From: Salvelinus alpinus
Lineage: Eukaryota; Chordata; Actinopteri; Salmoniformes; Salmonidae
Direction of reading: 5' to 3'
DNA: 64,000 nt
NCBI RefSeq assembly: GCF_045679555.1
Contig: NC_092093.1
Location: forward strand, 62,788,390 to 62,852,389
The notes under the pieces are model-generated. The model was not told the origin of the DNA. It ran no database searches and saw nothing but the letters and a program-made list of their open reading frames with translations. Every line of letters begins with the position of its first letter. Position 1 is the stretch's first letter. Below, in pieces: positions 28,025-39,636 of this stretch. Position numbers and translations under genes: made by a program.

Positions 28025-28235
28025 CAGTTGTGAAAAGTACCTAAGTAGAAATTATTTAAAGTACAACTTAAGTTGTAAAAAACTAGTAAAAACTAGTACT
28101 ACACTAAAAACTAGTAAAAACTTCAAATTTTACTACACTACTTTCCTACAGAAAATAATGTTTTAACTCCATACATTTCGCCTGACACCCAAAAGTACAT
28201 TTTTAATGATTAGCAGGACAGGAAAAAAGACAAAT
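28025..28235 (-). mobile_element. Teleost DNA transposon fragment, half 1 (split)
   Basis: gaaaagtacctaagtag and tccatacatttcgcctgaca, aagtacatttttaatgattagcaggaca match the complement of the complete element at 44420-44963. Confidence 0.6.
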
Positions 28236-29814
28236 TCACACTCATTAAGCGAGCATTCCTGGTCATCCCTACACAGTGAAATCAATGGTGTACATTTAAA
28301 CTCTGACAGTTTTAAAAGTACACTATTTTCAGTGAACCTATGAATCCCACTGAACTGGCATTAAAATAACACTTTTTAAAGTGTTAAAGATTTAACTCTG
28401 TTGCAGTGTTCCCCATTCAACTCTTAGTATTCAAATGAACTTCTTCAAATGAACTCTATTGTAGAGTAATGCGCAACCCCTACAGTGTAAAACAGAACAT
28501 TTAATTTAGAGTAAACTCGACTCACTCTGCTTAGTGCTGACGCTGTTACACTTTCTCAGTGTAAGAAACGAACACCTGAGGGGTTACAGTAAATACTCTT
28601 TGGGTGTTGACTGTATGAGAATTCACTGTGTGGTGCAAAGCATCATTTGCAGATATCCCAGGGTTCCTTTTCTTTGAGTTAATTTTTATTACCACCCATG
28701 ACTATATTTGTTAGTGACAGAGACATGGTTAAAGGCCTGTGGCTTTCACCAAGTGAGTACCTAGGTGAATGCTATCATTAAAATTAAACTCTGACAATAC
28801 ACACATCATAAGGCTTTCATCTGATGGCCTAGTTTTACCCTAACACAATGGTGTTAGGAAACTCCTGGTTTACAGACCACATCATGCCTACAAGTCACAA
28901 TATCCTGGCTTGCAAAGTTATATGTATTTCCTTTAAGAATCATGCCAGCGTTAGGATATCCAACAGTTGGAATTTTTATTCACTCATAACCTGCATTCAG
29001 AATGACGGTCAGAGTTAGGAAAGTTGATAAGAAGACTACCTAAACCATTTAAACTGGAACCACCATTTCAGTAAGGGGTGCAATAAATCTAACTAACTGA
29101 TTGGATTAGTTTAAAACAATTTATGTTATGTTTGTGTAGCATAAGTTTAATAAATTAATCAATGTACATGCAAAAGCATTAAAACAATCTTGTAAAAAAT
29201 AAACCTACTTGCATTTGGGAAATATGATAATGATGGGTGTGATTGATGGGACTGTTTTACTATCCAATGTGTAAAACCGCTTCTACCCCCAAGCCATAAG
29301 ACTGCTGGACAATTAATCAAATGGCCACCCAAACTATTTGCATTGACACCCCCTTTGTTTTTACACTGCTGCTACTCACTGTTTATTATCTATGCATAGT
29401 CACTTTACCTCCACCTACATGTACAAATTACCTCAATTAAGCTTTACCCCCGCACAATGACTCGGTACCGGTACACCCTGTAAATAGCCTCATTGTTATT
29501 TTATTGTGCTACTTTTTCTTTAGTAAATATTTTAACTATATTTTCTTAAAACCTCATTGTTGGTTAATGGGCTTGTAAGTAAGCCTTAAAAACGGTAAGG
29601 TCTATTACACCTGTTGTATTCAGCGCATGTGACAAATAATATTTTATAACTCTGGTTATTAACACCAACACTGAGGGTTCTAATACACCATTGAGTGTAA
29701 ATTTCACTCAGAGTGAATTGGATCCTGAATTAACACTAGAAATGTTACACTGAAAAATCAACACTTGCCAATTTGCTGTGTACTGAAAAATCAACACTTG
29801 CCAATTTGCTGTGT
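28236..29814. mobile_element. Insertion block containing a LINE 3' end
   Basis: Lies between the two halves of one transposon. It starts with sequence rich in acagtg/cactgt motifs, and 29275-29640 is a jockey-like LINE tail (cttctacccccaagccataagact, shared with 41900-41930, then ttattatctatgcatagtcac). A 33-bp unit (actgaaaaatcaacacttgc...) is duplicated at 29751-29816. Confidence 0.5.
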
Positions 29815-29925
29815 ACTGCCACTGATCTGGCAGACTTAAACATAATTTACAAACAAAGCATTTGTGTTCGAGTGTTGGAGTGTGCCCCTGGCTATCCGTA
29901 AATACAATTAAATAGATAATGTCCT
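29815..29925 (-). mobile_element. Teleost DNA transposon fragment, half 2 (split)
   Basis: aaacaaagcatttgtgttcg and gtgtgcccctggctatccgt correspond to the part of the 44420-44963 element that follows half 1, in the same inverted orientation. Confidence 0.6.
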
Positions 29926-30794
29926 TAATATAGGCCAATTTAAATGATTTTAGGACTGACCCCAATTAGTTGACTGTTCGATTGTTCGGTCAATAGGCGG
30001 TTGGTCAACCAAGATTTATTTTTTTGAGCAGTAGCAAAGAAATAAATATAAATATATTTTGGGCTCACATATAGGACTATGCATTATCCCTAATATTCAT
30101 ATGGGAGTTTTGAATGAATCATCACCTTTGAAATCGCTGTCCATTTCGTTGTGTTAGGCTTTGAAACAGCCACAATGACCATGTTTCCACTCAGTTTCAA
30201 CCTACTGATTAACTTCTTTCTTCAAACTAATCCATCACAGTGATGTGAGTTTTAAAAGAACATACTGTTTTGACGATAAGTGTTTGATGTGATTTTTGAT
30301 TGCATTTGCATTGAATCCAGAGTGGTTAGAGGGACAATAGAGCCCTGAGTACCAGGCCATTAGTGACCTGATGATAGTTTATGAGTTGGGTACCACTAAC
30401 ATGTCCAGAGTGCATGAGGAGATTACCTTGAGTCAACAGTCATAGAATTTTACTGTGGTCATGAAGCATGACTGCCGGAGCGGCAGAATAGTTGATTTTA
30501 TTAAAGCACATAGGGTGTTGATGTGAGATGTCAAAACCATGACTAGAGAGAGACTCAACGAATACAGCAAAGAGATGCTGTTTTTATGAGTAAGTCCATG
30601 TTTAAGTTGTTATTCAGCACTGTAAATACTTTCTTCAGCAGTTGTCTAAGCCATTAAATGCACGTTCTCCCTACTTCCAAATATTAGCCAAACAGCATTG
30701 AGCTGAGCTCAACTGTGGTTTGTCCTGGCGCAGCAAACCAGCCCCCAAGGGATGCCAGTTTGGATTTGGCTTCACACCAATCAAATCACATTCT
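29926..30794. other. MTFR1 intron 1 sequence without recognised features
   Basis: No coding or family signal recognised. A diffuse transposase-like patch near 30290-30600 could not be assigned. Confidence 0.35.
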
Positions 30795-31248
30795 AAAGCT
30801 GGGTGGACACTGCATGACTTTCAAAATCCTATCATCACTGAGCGTCTCCCATTAAACATCCATCTTTCATTTAGTGTGTTGCCAACGTAGTGGGTGTGCA
30901 CATTAAACGATGTGACAGACGGTGGTCACAAACTACAAGATACTTCACTTGGCTGTGAAGATTTTCGATACCATGCTGTCTCACAAAATCTATCATGTGA
31001 TTTGATTTAACGTAGCTCTACGAGCTGTGGCTACCAAACCTGTTTGAAAATATAGGGATGTCTGGGACTGCTCAAAGACGAGATCCATAGCCCTCAGATT
31101 GCATCTTTGACCCGCTCACATTAAAAGAGCGTCGGTGACGGCCACATGACCTGAATAGGCAAAGACGTGGGGATTTTGTCTCCAATCTCAAAAACTTGTC
31201 TGAGACAGCTAAATCATAGCCAAAATTGTATAGTGTATACCCGGCTTT
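30795..31248. mobile_element. MITE-like element with AAAGCYGGGT termini
   Basis: The left end aaagctgggtggacactgca and the right end (complement aaagccgggtatacactata) are inverted over about 24 bases. About 454 bp and non-coding. No clear target duplication. Confidence 0.5.
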
Positions 31249-32610
31249 CGCAAAATGTCATCATTGTCAGACAAACGTGTCTGTTTCTGGTCTGCTTCTG
31301 TTGATGTCCTGCAGTAGCTAGCATGCTAAAACTGCACTTTCCTAAACCATGGATGGAGATATGGATTTGGATCGTGGTTTTGACTTAATTCTCTGTTCTC
31401 TGTACAGGCCAATGATTCTGAACTAACCATAAATGCATATATTGTGCCTAGAAGTAACCTAGTAGGCTCACGTTAACTAGCTAGCGAATTTATCTGGTTC
31501 ATTTTTGCACATGAGGGGAAGTTAGCTAAAATGCTTACTAGTCTAGGTAGCCTATAAAAACAAAAAGCATACTGTATGACAGAGCCATAGACCGTTTGCC
31601 AACATGAAAGAGAAGAGTTTGGTATTGGCGTTCAACTAGTCTACAAGTTGGGTCAAGTAAAAAAATATGTTTAATTGCGCATGCAACACACACGATTTTT
31701 AGCAACTGATTGGACTAAATCGTTTTTTTGTATATTTAAGTTTGTTTCTATTGTATTAAACTAAGCATATATAGCCTTGTTGATGTTTAAGTTGAAATTG
31801 TGCTGGAATAGTGGAGGCAGTGCTCCTGTTGTCTTTTGCTGACGCAGTAACTCTGTGGGTTCTAAATCAGTAGTTGGTTAGTAAACTGTTTAAAACATTT
31901 AACTTGCTTGACCATGCTGCAGGTTTGTTGCATGCAATATTTGCTTTGTGGATGTCACTGGACAGATCATGCTCTCCAGTTTTGTGACGAAACAAACATA
32001 TGTGTAGTTGAATTTATTCGGCCAGTGTGTGGCTTGTCTTGTTGTTGTCACGGGCTTATTGTATTATATTATGGTGGCGTAGGTCCTTATGATTCCAAAA
32101 CCATAAAGCGACGCCTGTAAATAATGTTCAGATTGAGCGTCGGGGCTCTTACCAAAACTCTCCCTTACAGAAGACGCCTTCATCCAACGACATGTGTAAT
32201 GTAATGGAACAGATTCATGATCGGGCTAGTGTTACGTTAGACAACTCACCGGCCTCTCTGACTTGCAAACTACTGCTAGCAAGTTGCTGTGTGTAACTAA
32301 GCCTGGCCTGGCTTAAGTTTGGGACGAAAGCCATGCATTTCTGGAAATATCCACTACGTGACGAAAAACTTAACAAGGTTTTGAACCATTGAATCTCCTG
32401 ACATATCCCTCTATGAGTCTTTTGTAACTAAGCAAGCATAGTTATGTTAGTTGGTTGGCTAACGTTAACTAAACTAACAAGTTACTGTAACGTTAGATAG
32501 TTATCGAAACTTCTTGTTAACCAAGGCGTTTTGAACGTAGACAGTTAACGAGTCTAGCGAAAGGTAGGTCATAGCAAAGTTTGTGGAGTGAATTTGATTA
32601 ATAAAAAATA
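31249..32610. other. MTFR1 intron 1 without recognised features
   Basis: AT-rich, with several gttagctagctaacg-type short palindromes. No exon seen. Confidence 0.4.
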
Positions 32611-32615
32611 CTTAC

Positions 32616-32700
32616 GAGACTGACTTTGTCGACGTCCAGGGAAAATGTGTGTTTCCCAAATCTCCACTCTAGTCTTGAGTAACCGCGTTCCTGGCGGAGT
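32616..32700 (-). promoter_or_regulatory. mtfr1: Probable MTFR1 non-coding exon 1 with GC-box promoter
   Basis: Read on the - strand, a donor (gtctc|gtaagta) follows 32616. Upstream is GC-richer sequence containing CCCGCCC (complement of 32705-32711) within otherwise AT-rich DNA, and CCAAT-like motifs lie further upstream. This fits a small 5' UTR exon and core promoter for MTFR1. The transcription start is not defined, so the 32700 boundary is approximate. Confidence 0.4.
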
Positions 32701-33061
32701 GAGTGGGCGGGATAAAATATTTATTTCTTGACGTATGGGTTGGTGGATAATTTTAATGAACCAATGGGCATTGAGACATTGTTTCGACTGGGCTTGTACT
32801 ATAACTTTATGATACTATTATTGGTTGATTATAATAAATAACAGGCCAACTGACCAACTGGAGTTCTTGTCATAAAGGACGCGGACCCAAGGTCTTGGTT
32901 TACAGACAGCAAGTAACAAAATGTCAAGTAACATCAATTCCTTGTCTGTAGTTTACTGTCACTGTCTTTTTTTGTGTGAACAATTTGGTAAATACAATAC
33001 ATTCATTAGTAAATTAACCACAACAGTAATCAAGGTCGTGACAATTTGTTCCAGTAATGTA

Positions 33062-33470
33062 TTTGTATTTATTATTTATTTAATCAGGGAAAACCCATTG
33101 AGACAAGGGTCTCATTCTCAAGGGTGCCCAGATCACAGTAATGCAACAATCAAATACAATGTGAAACAAAACAGCAATGTAATATAATATGAAAGAAAAA
33201 CTGTTACATTCCTCAGATACTAGGTCCTCAATCAACACTTTAAATTTCCCGAGCAGCACCAGAACATCCAATTGTAAGGAGTTTTGTAAATTGTTCCAGC
33301 AGTGAGGTGCATTAAAACCAGGGCCATAGGCATGGGTGGACCTGGGTTCACACACTGGGGAGCCAGGCCCATCCAATCAGATTGAGCAAAAAGTAATAAT
33401 ATATATATATCACTTGCTTTGGCAGTGTTAGCATATGTTTCCCATGCCAATAAAGGCCCTTGAATTGAAT
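33062..33470 (-). mobile_element. LINE 3' end fragments (antisense)
   Basis: ttatttaatcagggaaaaccc...gagacaaggg is the inverse of a common fish LINE tail. The end at 33410-33470 (atatgtttcccatgccaata) is another LINE tail abutting the Tc1 target TA. Confidence 0.6.
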
Positions 33471-33476
33471 ATATAC

Positions 33477-35079
33477 AGTGGGGAGAACAAGTATTTGATA
33501 CACTGCCGATTTTGCAGGTTTTCCTACTTACAAAGCATGTAGAGGTCTGTAATTTTTATCATAGGTACACTTCAACTGTGAGAGACGGAATCTAAAACAA
33601 AAATCCAGAAAAACACATTGTGTGATTTTTAAGTAATTAATTTGCATTTTATTGCATGACATAAGTATTTGATCACCTACCAACCAGTAAGAATTCCGGC
33701 TCTCACAGACCTGTTAGTTTTTCTTTAAGAAGCCCTCCTGTTCTCCACTCATTACCTGTATTAACTGCACCTGTTTGAACTCGTTACCTGTATAAAAGAC
33801 ACCTGTCCACACACTCAATCAAACAGACTCCAACCTCTCCACAATGGCCAAGACCAGAGAGCTGTTTAAGGACACCATGGATAAAATGGTAGACCTGCAC
33901 AAGGCTGGGATGGGCTACAGGACAATAGGCAAGCAGCTTGGTGAGAAGGCAACAACTGTTGGCGCAATTATTAGAAAATGGAAGAAGTTCAAGATGACGG
34001 TCAATCACCCTCGGTCTGGGGCTCCATGCAAGATCTCACCTCGTGGGGCATCAATGATCATGAGGAAGGTGAGGGATCAGCCCAGAACTACACGGCAGGA
34101 CCTGGTCAATGACCTGAAGAGAGTTGGGACCACAGTCTCAAAGAAAACCATTAGTAACACACTACGCCGTCATGGATTAAAATCCTGCAGCGCACGCAAG
34201 GTCCCCCTGCTCAAGCCAGCGCATGTCCAGGCCCGTCTGAAGTTTGCCAATGACCATCTGGATGATCCAGAGGAATGGGAGAAGGTCATGTGGTCTGATG
34301 AGACAAAAATAGAGCTTTTTGGTCTAAACTCCACTCGCCGTGTTTGGAGGAAGAAGAAGGATGAGTACAACCCTAAGAACACCATCCCAACTGTGAAGCA
34401 TGGAGGTGGAAACATTATTCTTTGGGGATGCTTTTCTGCAAAGGGGACAGGACGACTGCACCGTATTGAGGGGAGGATGGATGGGGCCATGTATCGCGAG
34501 ATCTTGGCCAACAACCTACTTCCCTCAGTAAGAGCGTTGAAGATGGGTCGTGGCTGGATCCTCCAGCATGACAACGACCCGAAACACACAGCCAGAGCAA
34601 CTAAGGAGTGGCTCCGTAAGAAGCATCTCAAGGTCCTGGAGTGGCCTAGCCAGTCTCCAGACCTGAACCCAATAGAAAATCTTTGGAGGGAGCTGAAAGT
34701 CTGTATTGCCCAGCGACAGCCCCGAAACCTGAAGGATCTGGAGAAGGTCTGTATGGAGGAGTGGGCCAAAATCCCTGCTGCAGTGTGTGCAAACCTGGTC
34801 AAGAACTACAGGAAACGTATGATCTCTGTAATTGCAAACAAAGGTTTCTGTACCAAATATTAAGTTCTGCTTTTCTGATGTATCGAATACTTATGTCATG
34901 CAATAAAATCCAAATTAATTACTTAAAAATCATACAATGTGATTTTCTGGATTTTTGTTTTAGATTCCGTCTCTCACAGTTGAAGTGTACCTATGATAGA
35001 AATTACAGACCTCTACATGCTTTGTAAGTAGGAAACCCTGCAAAATCGGCAGTGTATCAAATACTTGTTCTCCCCACTG
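33477..35079 (+). mobile_element. Full-length Tc1/mariner element, copy 2 (intact transposase)
   Basis: 1603 bp between TA target duplications (33475-33476 and 35080-35081). About 200-bp inverted termini start cagtggggagaacaagtatt, with the internal direct-repeat motif taagtatttgatcacctacc near both ends. Carries an uninterrupted transposase. Inserted in the interval between MTFR1 and ARMC1. Confidence 0.96.
33844..34863 (+). CDS. Tc1-family DD34E transposase, intact ORF (339 aa)
   Basis: Cut-and-paste transposase acting in the nucleus on the flanking inverted termini. ATG at 33844 follows acaatgg-type context, stop TAA at 34861-34863. Residues 1-60 and about 70-115 form the paired-like double helix-turn-helix ([21 protein letters not shown]). 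The linker [11 protein letters not shown] is a degenerate GRPR/AT-hook-like region. The catalytic triad is complete: D152 ([11 protein letters not shown]), D243 (QHDNDPKHT) and E278 ([11 protein letters not shown]), with 34 residues between the last two, as in DD34E Tc1 proteins. The glycine-rich segment [13 protein letters not shown] is present. Length is that of full Tc1 transposases. Activity is not shown by sequence alone. Confidence 0.96.
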   Translation: MAKTRELFKDTMDKMVDLHKAGMGYRTIGKQLGEKATTVGAIIRKWKKFKMTVNHPRSGAPCKISPRGASMIMRKVRDQPRTTRQDLVNDLKRVGTTVSKKTISNTLRRHGLKSCSARKVPLLKPAHVQARLKFANDHLDDPEEWEKVMWSDETKIELFGLNSTRRVWRKKKDEYNPKNTIPTVKHGGGNIILWGCFSAKGTGRLHRIEGRMDGAMYREILANNLLPSVRALKMGRGWILQHDNDPKHTARATKEWLRKKHLKVLEWPSQSPDLNPIENLWRELKVCIAQRQPRNLKDLEKVCMEEWAKIPAAVCANLVKNYRKRMISVIANKGFCTKY

Positions 35080-35106
35080 TATATATACATACATACACGC
35101 ATACAC

Positions 35107-35265
35107 ACTGAACAAAAATATAAACGCAACATGCAACAATTTTACTGAGTTACAGTTCATATAAGGAAATCAGTCAATTTAAATGAATAAATTAGGCCCT
35201 AATCTAAGGATTTCACATGACTGGGAATACAGATATGCATCGGTTGATGTAAACAGTCGTTAGAA
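35107..35265 (-). mobile_element. Tc1-like terminal fragment
   Basis: acactgaacaaaaatataaac... gttacagttcatataaggaaatc is the inverse of 2600-2756 and of the right end at 27660-27767. Confidence 0.7.
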
Positions 35266-35970
35266 ATTGTTTCAGGCTTGTATTCTGAAAAATGAAGAAG
35301 TAAGAGCAGTCTGAATGAGTGGACGCTAAAGTGTCACAGAGCTTTTTCATGCGCACGACCGAGAGAGTGCGTTTCTTGTTTACCTTTTAAATTGACAACG
35401 TTATTGTCCGGTTGAAATATTATCGATTATTTAGGCTAAAAACAACCTGAGGTTTGAATATAAACATCGTTTGACATGTTTCTATGAACTTTACGGATAC
35501 AATTTGGATTTTTTTGTCTTCCTGTTTTGACTGCGTTTGAGCCTGTGGATTACTGAAGAAAACGTGCGAACAAAACTGAGGTTTTTGGATATAAAGAGAC
35601 TTTATCGAACAAAAGGAACATTTATTGAGTAAATGAATGTCTGCTGAGTGCAAACATTTGAAGATCATCAAAGGTAAGGTATTACTTTTATCTCTATTTC
35701 TGACATGTGTAACTGTTCTACTTGGCTGGCTACTGTTTGTAATGATTTGTCTAGTGGGCTATGTTCTCAAATAATCGTAAGGTATGCTTTCGCCGTAAAG
35801 CATTTAAAAAATCTGACACCGTGGTTGGATTCACAAGAAGTTCATCTTTAAAACTATGTAAAATATGTTTTGTTTTCTGAATTTTTATAATGAGTATTTC
35901 TGTATTTGAATTTGGCGCCCAGCAGTTTCACTGGCTGTTGAAGAGGTGGGACGCTACCGTCTCACGTGCC
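35266..35970. other. Intergenic sequence without a certain assignment
   Basis: Contains a donor-like tcaaag|gtaaggta at about 35670 but no supporting coding sequence. It resembles moderately repeated DNA, without a recognised family. Confidence 0.3.
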
Positions 35971-35974
35971 CAAG

Positions 35975-36010
35975 AGAGGTTAACTGACTTGCTTAGTTAA
36001 AGGTAAAAAA
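35975..36010 (+). mobile_element. SINE tail remnant
   Basis: gttaactgacttgcttagttaaagg is the tail of the HpaI-type SINE family, followed by an A-rich run. The head is missing. Confidence 0.5.
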
Positions 36011-36029
36011 AAGAAAAAAAGAAAGCTCT

Positions 36030-38700
36030 CCGCACCCCCCAGCTCTGGGATAACCCGGGTGGCGAGTTACGTCACCTCCTGTTGGGCGCACACCGAGACG
36101 GCCCCTCCGATGGTTACGGTACGAATCAATGGCATCGACACCAGCGCTCTGCTGGACTCCGGCAGCATGGTGACCCTGGCCCACCCGCAGTGGCTCACAT
36201 GAGAGGGGAAGGAGGAACCGTTAGTGAAGACTGCGAGGGGACACCAATACATCCTGGTAATCATGGATTACGCCACCCGGTATCCTGAGGTAATCCCGCT
36301 ATGCACGGCGGCAGCAAAAGGTATCGCACGGGACCTCTTCCATTTATTTAGCCGGGTGGGTATTCCGTGGGAAATCCTGACGGACCAGGGCGTTCATGTC
36401 CACATTCATGTGTGATGAAGGATGTCTGCAATCTGTTACGAGTCAAACAGGTGAGGACCCGTGTGTACCATCCACAAACCGACAGGCTGGTGGAACGCTT
36501 CAATAAGACCATGAAACAGATGCTGAAGAAAGTCAGCATCTGAGAGAGACGGGAGGAACTGGGACCACCTAATGTTTTCAGTGCGCGAGGTACCCCAAGC
36601 ATCCACGGGGTTCTCCCCCTTTGAGCTCCTGTATGGCCGTGGGCCCCGCGGGCTGCTGAACCTAGCCAAGGAGGTCTGGGAAGAGCAGCCAACCCTTCCC
36701 TTCACAGCGTAGTAGAACATGTGGAGGAGATGAGGGAGAGGATGACGGTGATTTGACCAGTGGCGAGAGAGCACATCGCCCAGGCGCAACGTGCCCAGGA
36801 GCGTGTCTACAACCACGACAGTTCCAACCCAGTGAGAAGGTCTTGGTGCTGAGCCCTACCACGGAGACTAAATTCCTGGCTACGTGGCATGGGCCCTACG
36901 ACATTGTTGAGCGGGTAGGTGACGTCAACTATAAGGTCTGCCAACCGGGGCGGAGAAAACCCCTCCAGCTTTACCATGTGAATTTACTGAAGAAATGGCA
37001 CGCACGCGAGACGCTGTGCGTAACGTGGACCCGGCCACAGCAGGGCCCGCTCTCAGTCGAAGTGGCAATGGGGGAAGATCTCAGCCCGACCCAACGACAG
37101 CAGCTCAGAGAGTTGGTCCAGCGGAATACGGCCATGTTCTCCGAGGTGCCGGGGCGCACGGACCTCGTGGAACATCAGATCCACACCCTTCTGGGAGAAA
37201 AATTGCATAAACGGCCATACCGGATACCAGAAGCCCGAAGGGTGCCGGTCCAGCGGGAAGTGACAACAATGTTAGAAATGGGGGTACTGGAGGAGTCACA
37301 CAGTGAGTGGTCTAGCCTCATAGTGCTGGTTCCGAAACCGGACGGAACCGTCCACTTCTGTAATGACTTCCGGGGCCTGAACGAGGTCAGTAAGTTTGAT
37401 GCCTACCCCATGCCCCGGGTGGACAAACTGATCGACCGCTTAGGGATGGCAAGATGCGTCAGCACCTTGGACCTGACGAAGGGGTACTGGCAGGTGCAAC
37501 TGGCAGCGGCCGCACAGTGAGTACGCAGCGGCTTATCTGGATGACATAATTGTGCACAGTGACAATTGGGAGTCACATCTGTGTAAGTTACAGGCCGTGG
37601 TTTGATGCACTAAGGGATGCAGGTCTGACTGCGAACCCCAACAAGTGCAAGCTGGGCTACGCCGAAGTGGAGTACCTGGGATATCAGATCGGGAGGGGAA
37701 ATGTGAAACCCCAAGAAGAAGAAAAAATCGCTGCCATTAGGGGATGGCCGGTCCCCCGAACCAAGAGGCAGGTAAAGTCATTCCTGGGGTTAGCCGGCTA
37801 CTACAGTAGATTTGTACCTAACTTTGCCGCAATAGCTTCTCCCCTCACAGATTTAACAAAGGCACGACTACCCCAGACGGTGCGATGGAGGACACAGAGG
37901 CGGCATTCCAGGCCCTGAAGGACGCGCTATGTTCGCACCCGGTACTCGTCACCCCGGACTTCTCAAAAAACCTCCTGGTCCAGACAGATGCGTCTGACAC
38001 CGGGGTAGGGGCCGTGTTGTACCAAGAGCAGGAAGGCGAGGAGCACCCCATCATGTATGTCAGCAGGAAGCTCCTCCCGATGGAGAAGAAATACTCAATT
38101 GTCGAGAAGGCCCTCGACACCCTCAAGTACCCCCTCAAGTATTACTTCCTCGGGAGGAAGTTCACCCTAATTACTGACCATGCCCCCCTCGTGTGGATGG
38201 CATGAGGTAAGGACATGAATGACCGTGTCACCCGCTGGTTCCTGTCCTTACAGCGATTCTCTGTCATCCACAGGTCGGGGGCCCAGCACGGCAATGCGGA
38301 CACCCTATCCAGGAGGGATGCAAAGGCTAAGGGAGTGGGGGTGGTATCCCAGGAGGTCTACCCCGGGGGATGGTAATAGAGGGGAGGTACGTGAGGCGAC
38401 GTTGGCTCCCTCGGCTGGGAATACGGGAGCTGGGCACCCCAACACGGACAGCTAAGTGGAGGTAATTAGAGGTGTGCCAACCAGCCATGGAGGCCAAATA
38501 AAAGGAGCACGATGGCACACCGCGGGAGAGAAGGGAGAGAGACGGACACCAGTTAAGAGAGAGAAGGAAGACTGAGCAAAACCTAAGTTATTTCTTTGAT
38601 ATATTTATTTTCTGTCTTAGTAAAGTTGTTTTTTGGACTAAAACCTCCCTGTCTCTGTGTCAATCTCTGCACGCTCAACCCAACACCCCACGGTTTACCA
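36030..38700 (+). mobile_element. Broken Ty3/gypsy retrotransposon, pol region with PR-INT-RT-RH order
   Basis: Protease remnant with LLDSGS at about 36149-36166, ended by a stop at 36200. Integrase core remnant at 36224-36415 (ILVIMDYATRYPE, ILTDQG), with more integrase in other frames to about 36750 and the C-terminal module (WHGPYDIVERVGDVNY) near 36890. In the same frame follows the reverse transcriptase start (VPKPDGTVHFCNDFRGLN, LDLTKGYW) to 37520. A deletion then joins to YLDDI at about 37533-37547, RT thumb to about 37860 and RNase H (LVQTDASDTGVGAVL) at 37885-38205. Gag, the 5' LTR and the integrase zinc finger are absent. Multiple stops, shifts and deletions make it inactive. The part after 38460 may be 3' LTR. 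Confidence 0.85.
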
Positions 38701-39178
38701 CACTGCGTTGAGACAATGAGTTATCAATGACCCAAGTCCAGCTCAGTTAATCCCTACCATTGTGTCGCTGAGTCATCACAATGCTTTAGCAAATGTACAT
38801 TACACCAGGGGCATTGGTAGACACAATGTAAGTAACCTAATTTATGTCCCTCTAACTGCCCTGAATGCCTCTGCTGATCCTACAGCTATTGTATGCAGCA
38901 ATCATGTGCCTATAAACCAGATGTATGCTGTTAGCACTAAGGCGGTGTGCCCTAGTAGGAAGTCCACTGTGTGCAGCTCACCCTGCACTAACATAAATAA
39001 CATGAGAATATCTGCTTCTGCTAAGCTTCCCAGTAAAGCAATGAAAACAAGCACGCATCTCATTTGATACAGCAGTAGCAATACAAGGTTAAAACATTTA
39101 CAGAAAATACAGAAATGCCAGGGGTGGAGGTGATGCTGTTTATATTCAGAACCACATTCCTCTAAAGCTTATGTTCAT
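38701..39178. other. Intergenic sequence without recognised features
   Basis: An open stretch of 101 codons at 38762-39067 has no recognisable domain and is probably chance. Confidence 0.35.
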
Positions 39179-39394
39179 GTTAAATACTGTTGAAGTAATT
39201 TGGCTCCCGAGTGGCACAGATGGCACTGCATCTCAGTGCTAGAGGCGTCACTACAGACCTTGGTTCGATTCCAGGCTGTATCACAATCAGCCTTGATTGG
39301 GTGTCCCATAGGGTGGCGCACAATTGGCCAAGCGTCGTTCGGGTTGGGGTTTGGCCGGGGTAGGCCGCCATTGTAAATAAGAATTCCTATTCTG
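39179..39394 (+). mobile_element. tRNA-derived SINE, copy 1 of a tandem duplication
   Basis: ggctcccgagtggcacag, then tctcagtgctagaggcgtcac, accttggttcgattccagg (box B-like) and ccattgtaaataagaatt. The final tail is missing. Confidence 0.85.
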
Positions 39395-39636
39395 TTAAAT
39401 ACTGTTGAAGTAATTTGGCTCCCGAGTGGCACAGCAGTCTAAGGCACTGCATCTCAGTGCTAGAGGCGTCACTACAGACCTTGGTTCGATTCCAGGCTGT
39501 ATCACAATCAGCCTTGATTGGGTGTTCCATAGGGTGGAGCACAATTGGCCAAGCGTCGTTAGGGTTTGGCCGGGGTAGGCCCGTCATTGTAAATAAGAAT
39601 TTGTTCTTAACTGACTTGCCTAGTTAAATAAAGCCT
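39395..39636 (+). mobile_element. tRNA-derived SINE, copy 2 with complete tail
   Basis: Repeats the same 5' flank (gttaaatactgttgaagtaattt) and SINE body as copy 1 and ends in ttaactgacttgcctagttaaataaa. Confidence 0.88.

Noticed and set aside
38762..39067. 101-codon open frame after the gypsy remnant
   Set aside because: No recognisable domain and no splice or promoter context. Probably chance.
39230..39300. tRNA gene in the paired repeat
   Set aside because: It is the tRNA-related region of a SINE present twice in tandem with a retroposon tail.
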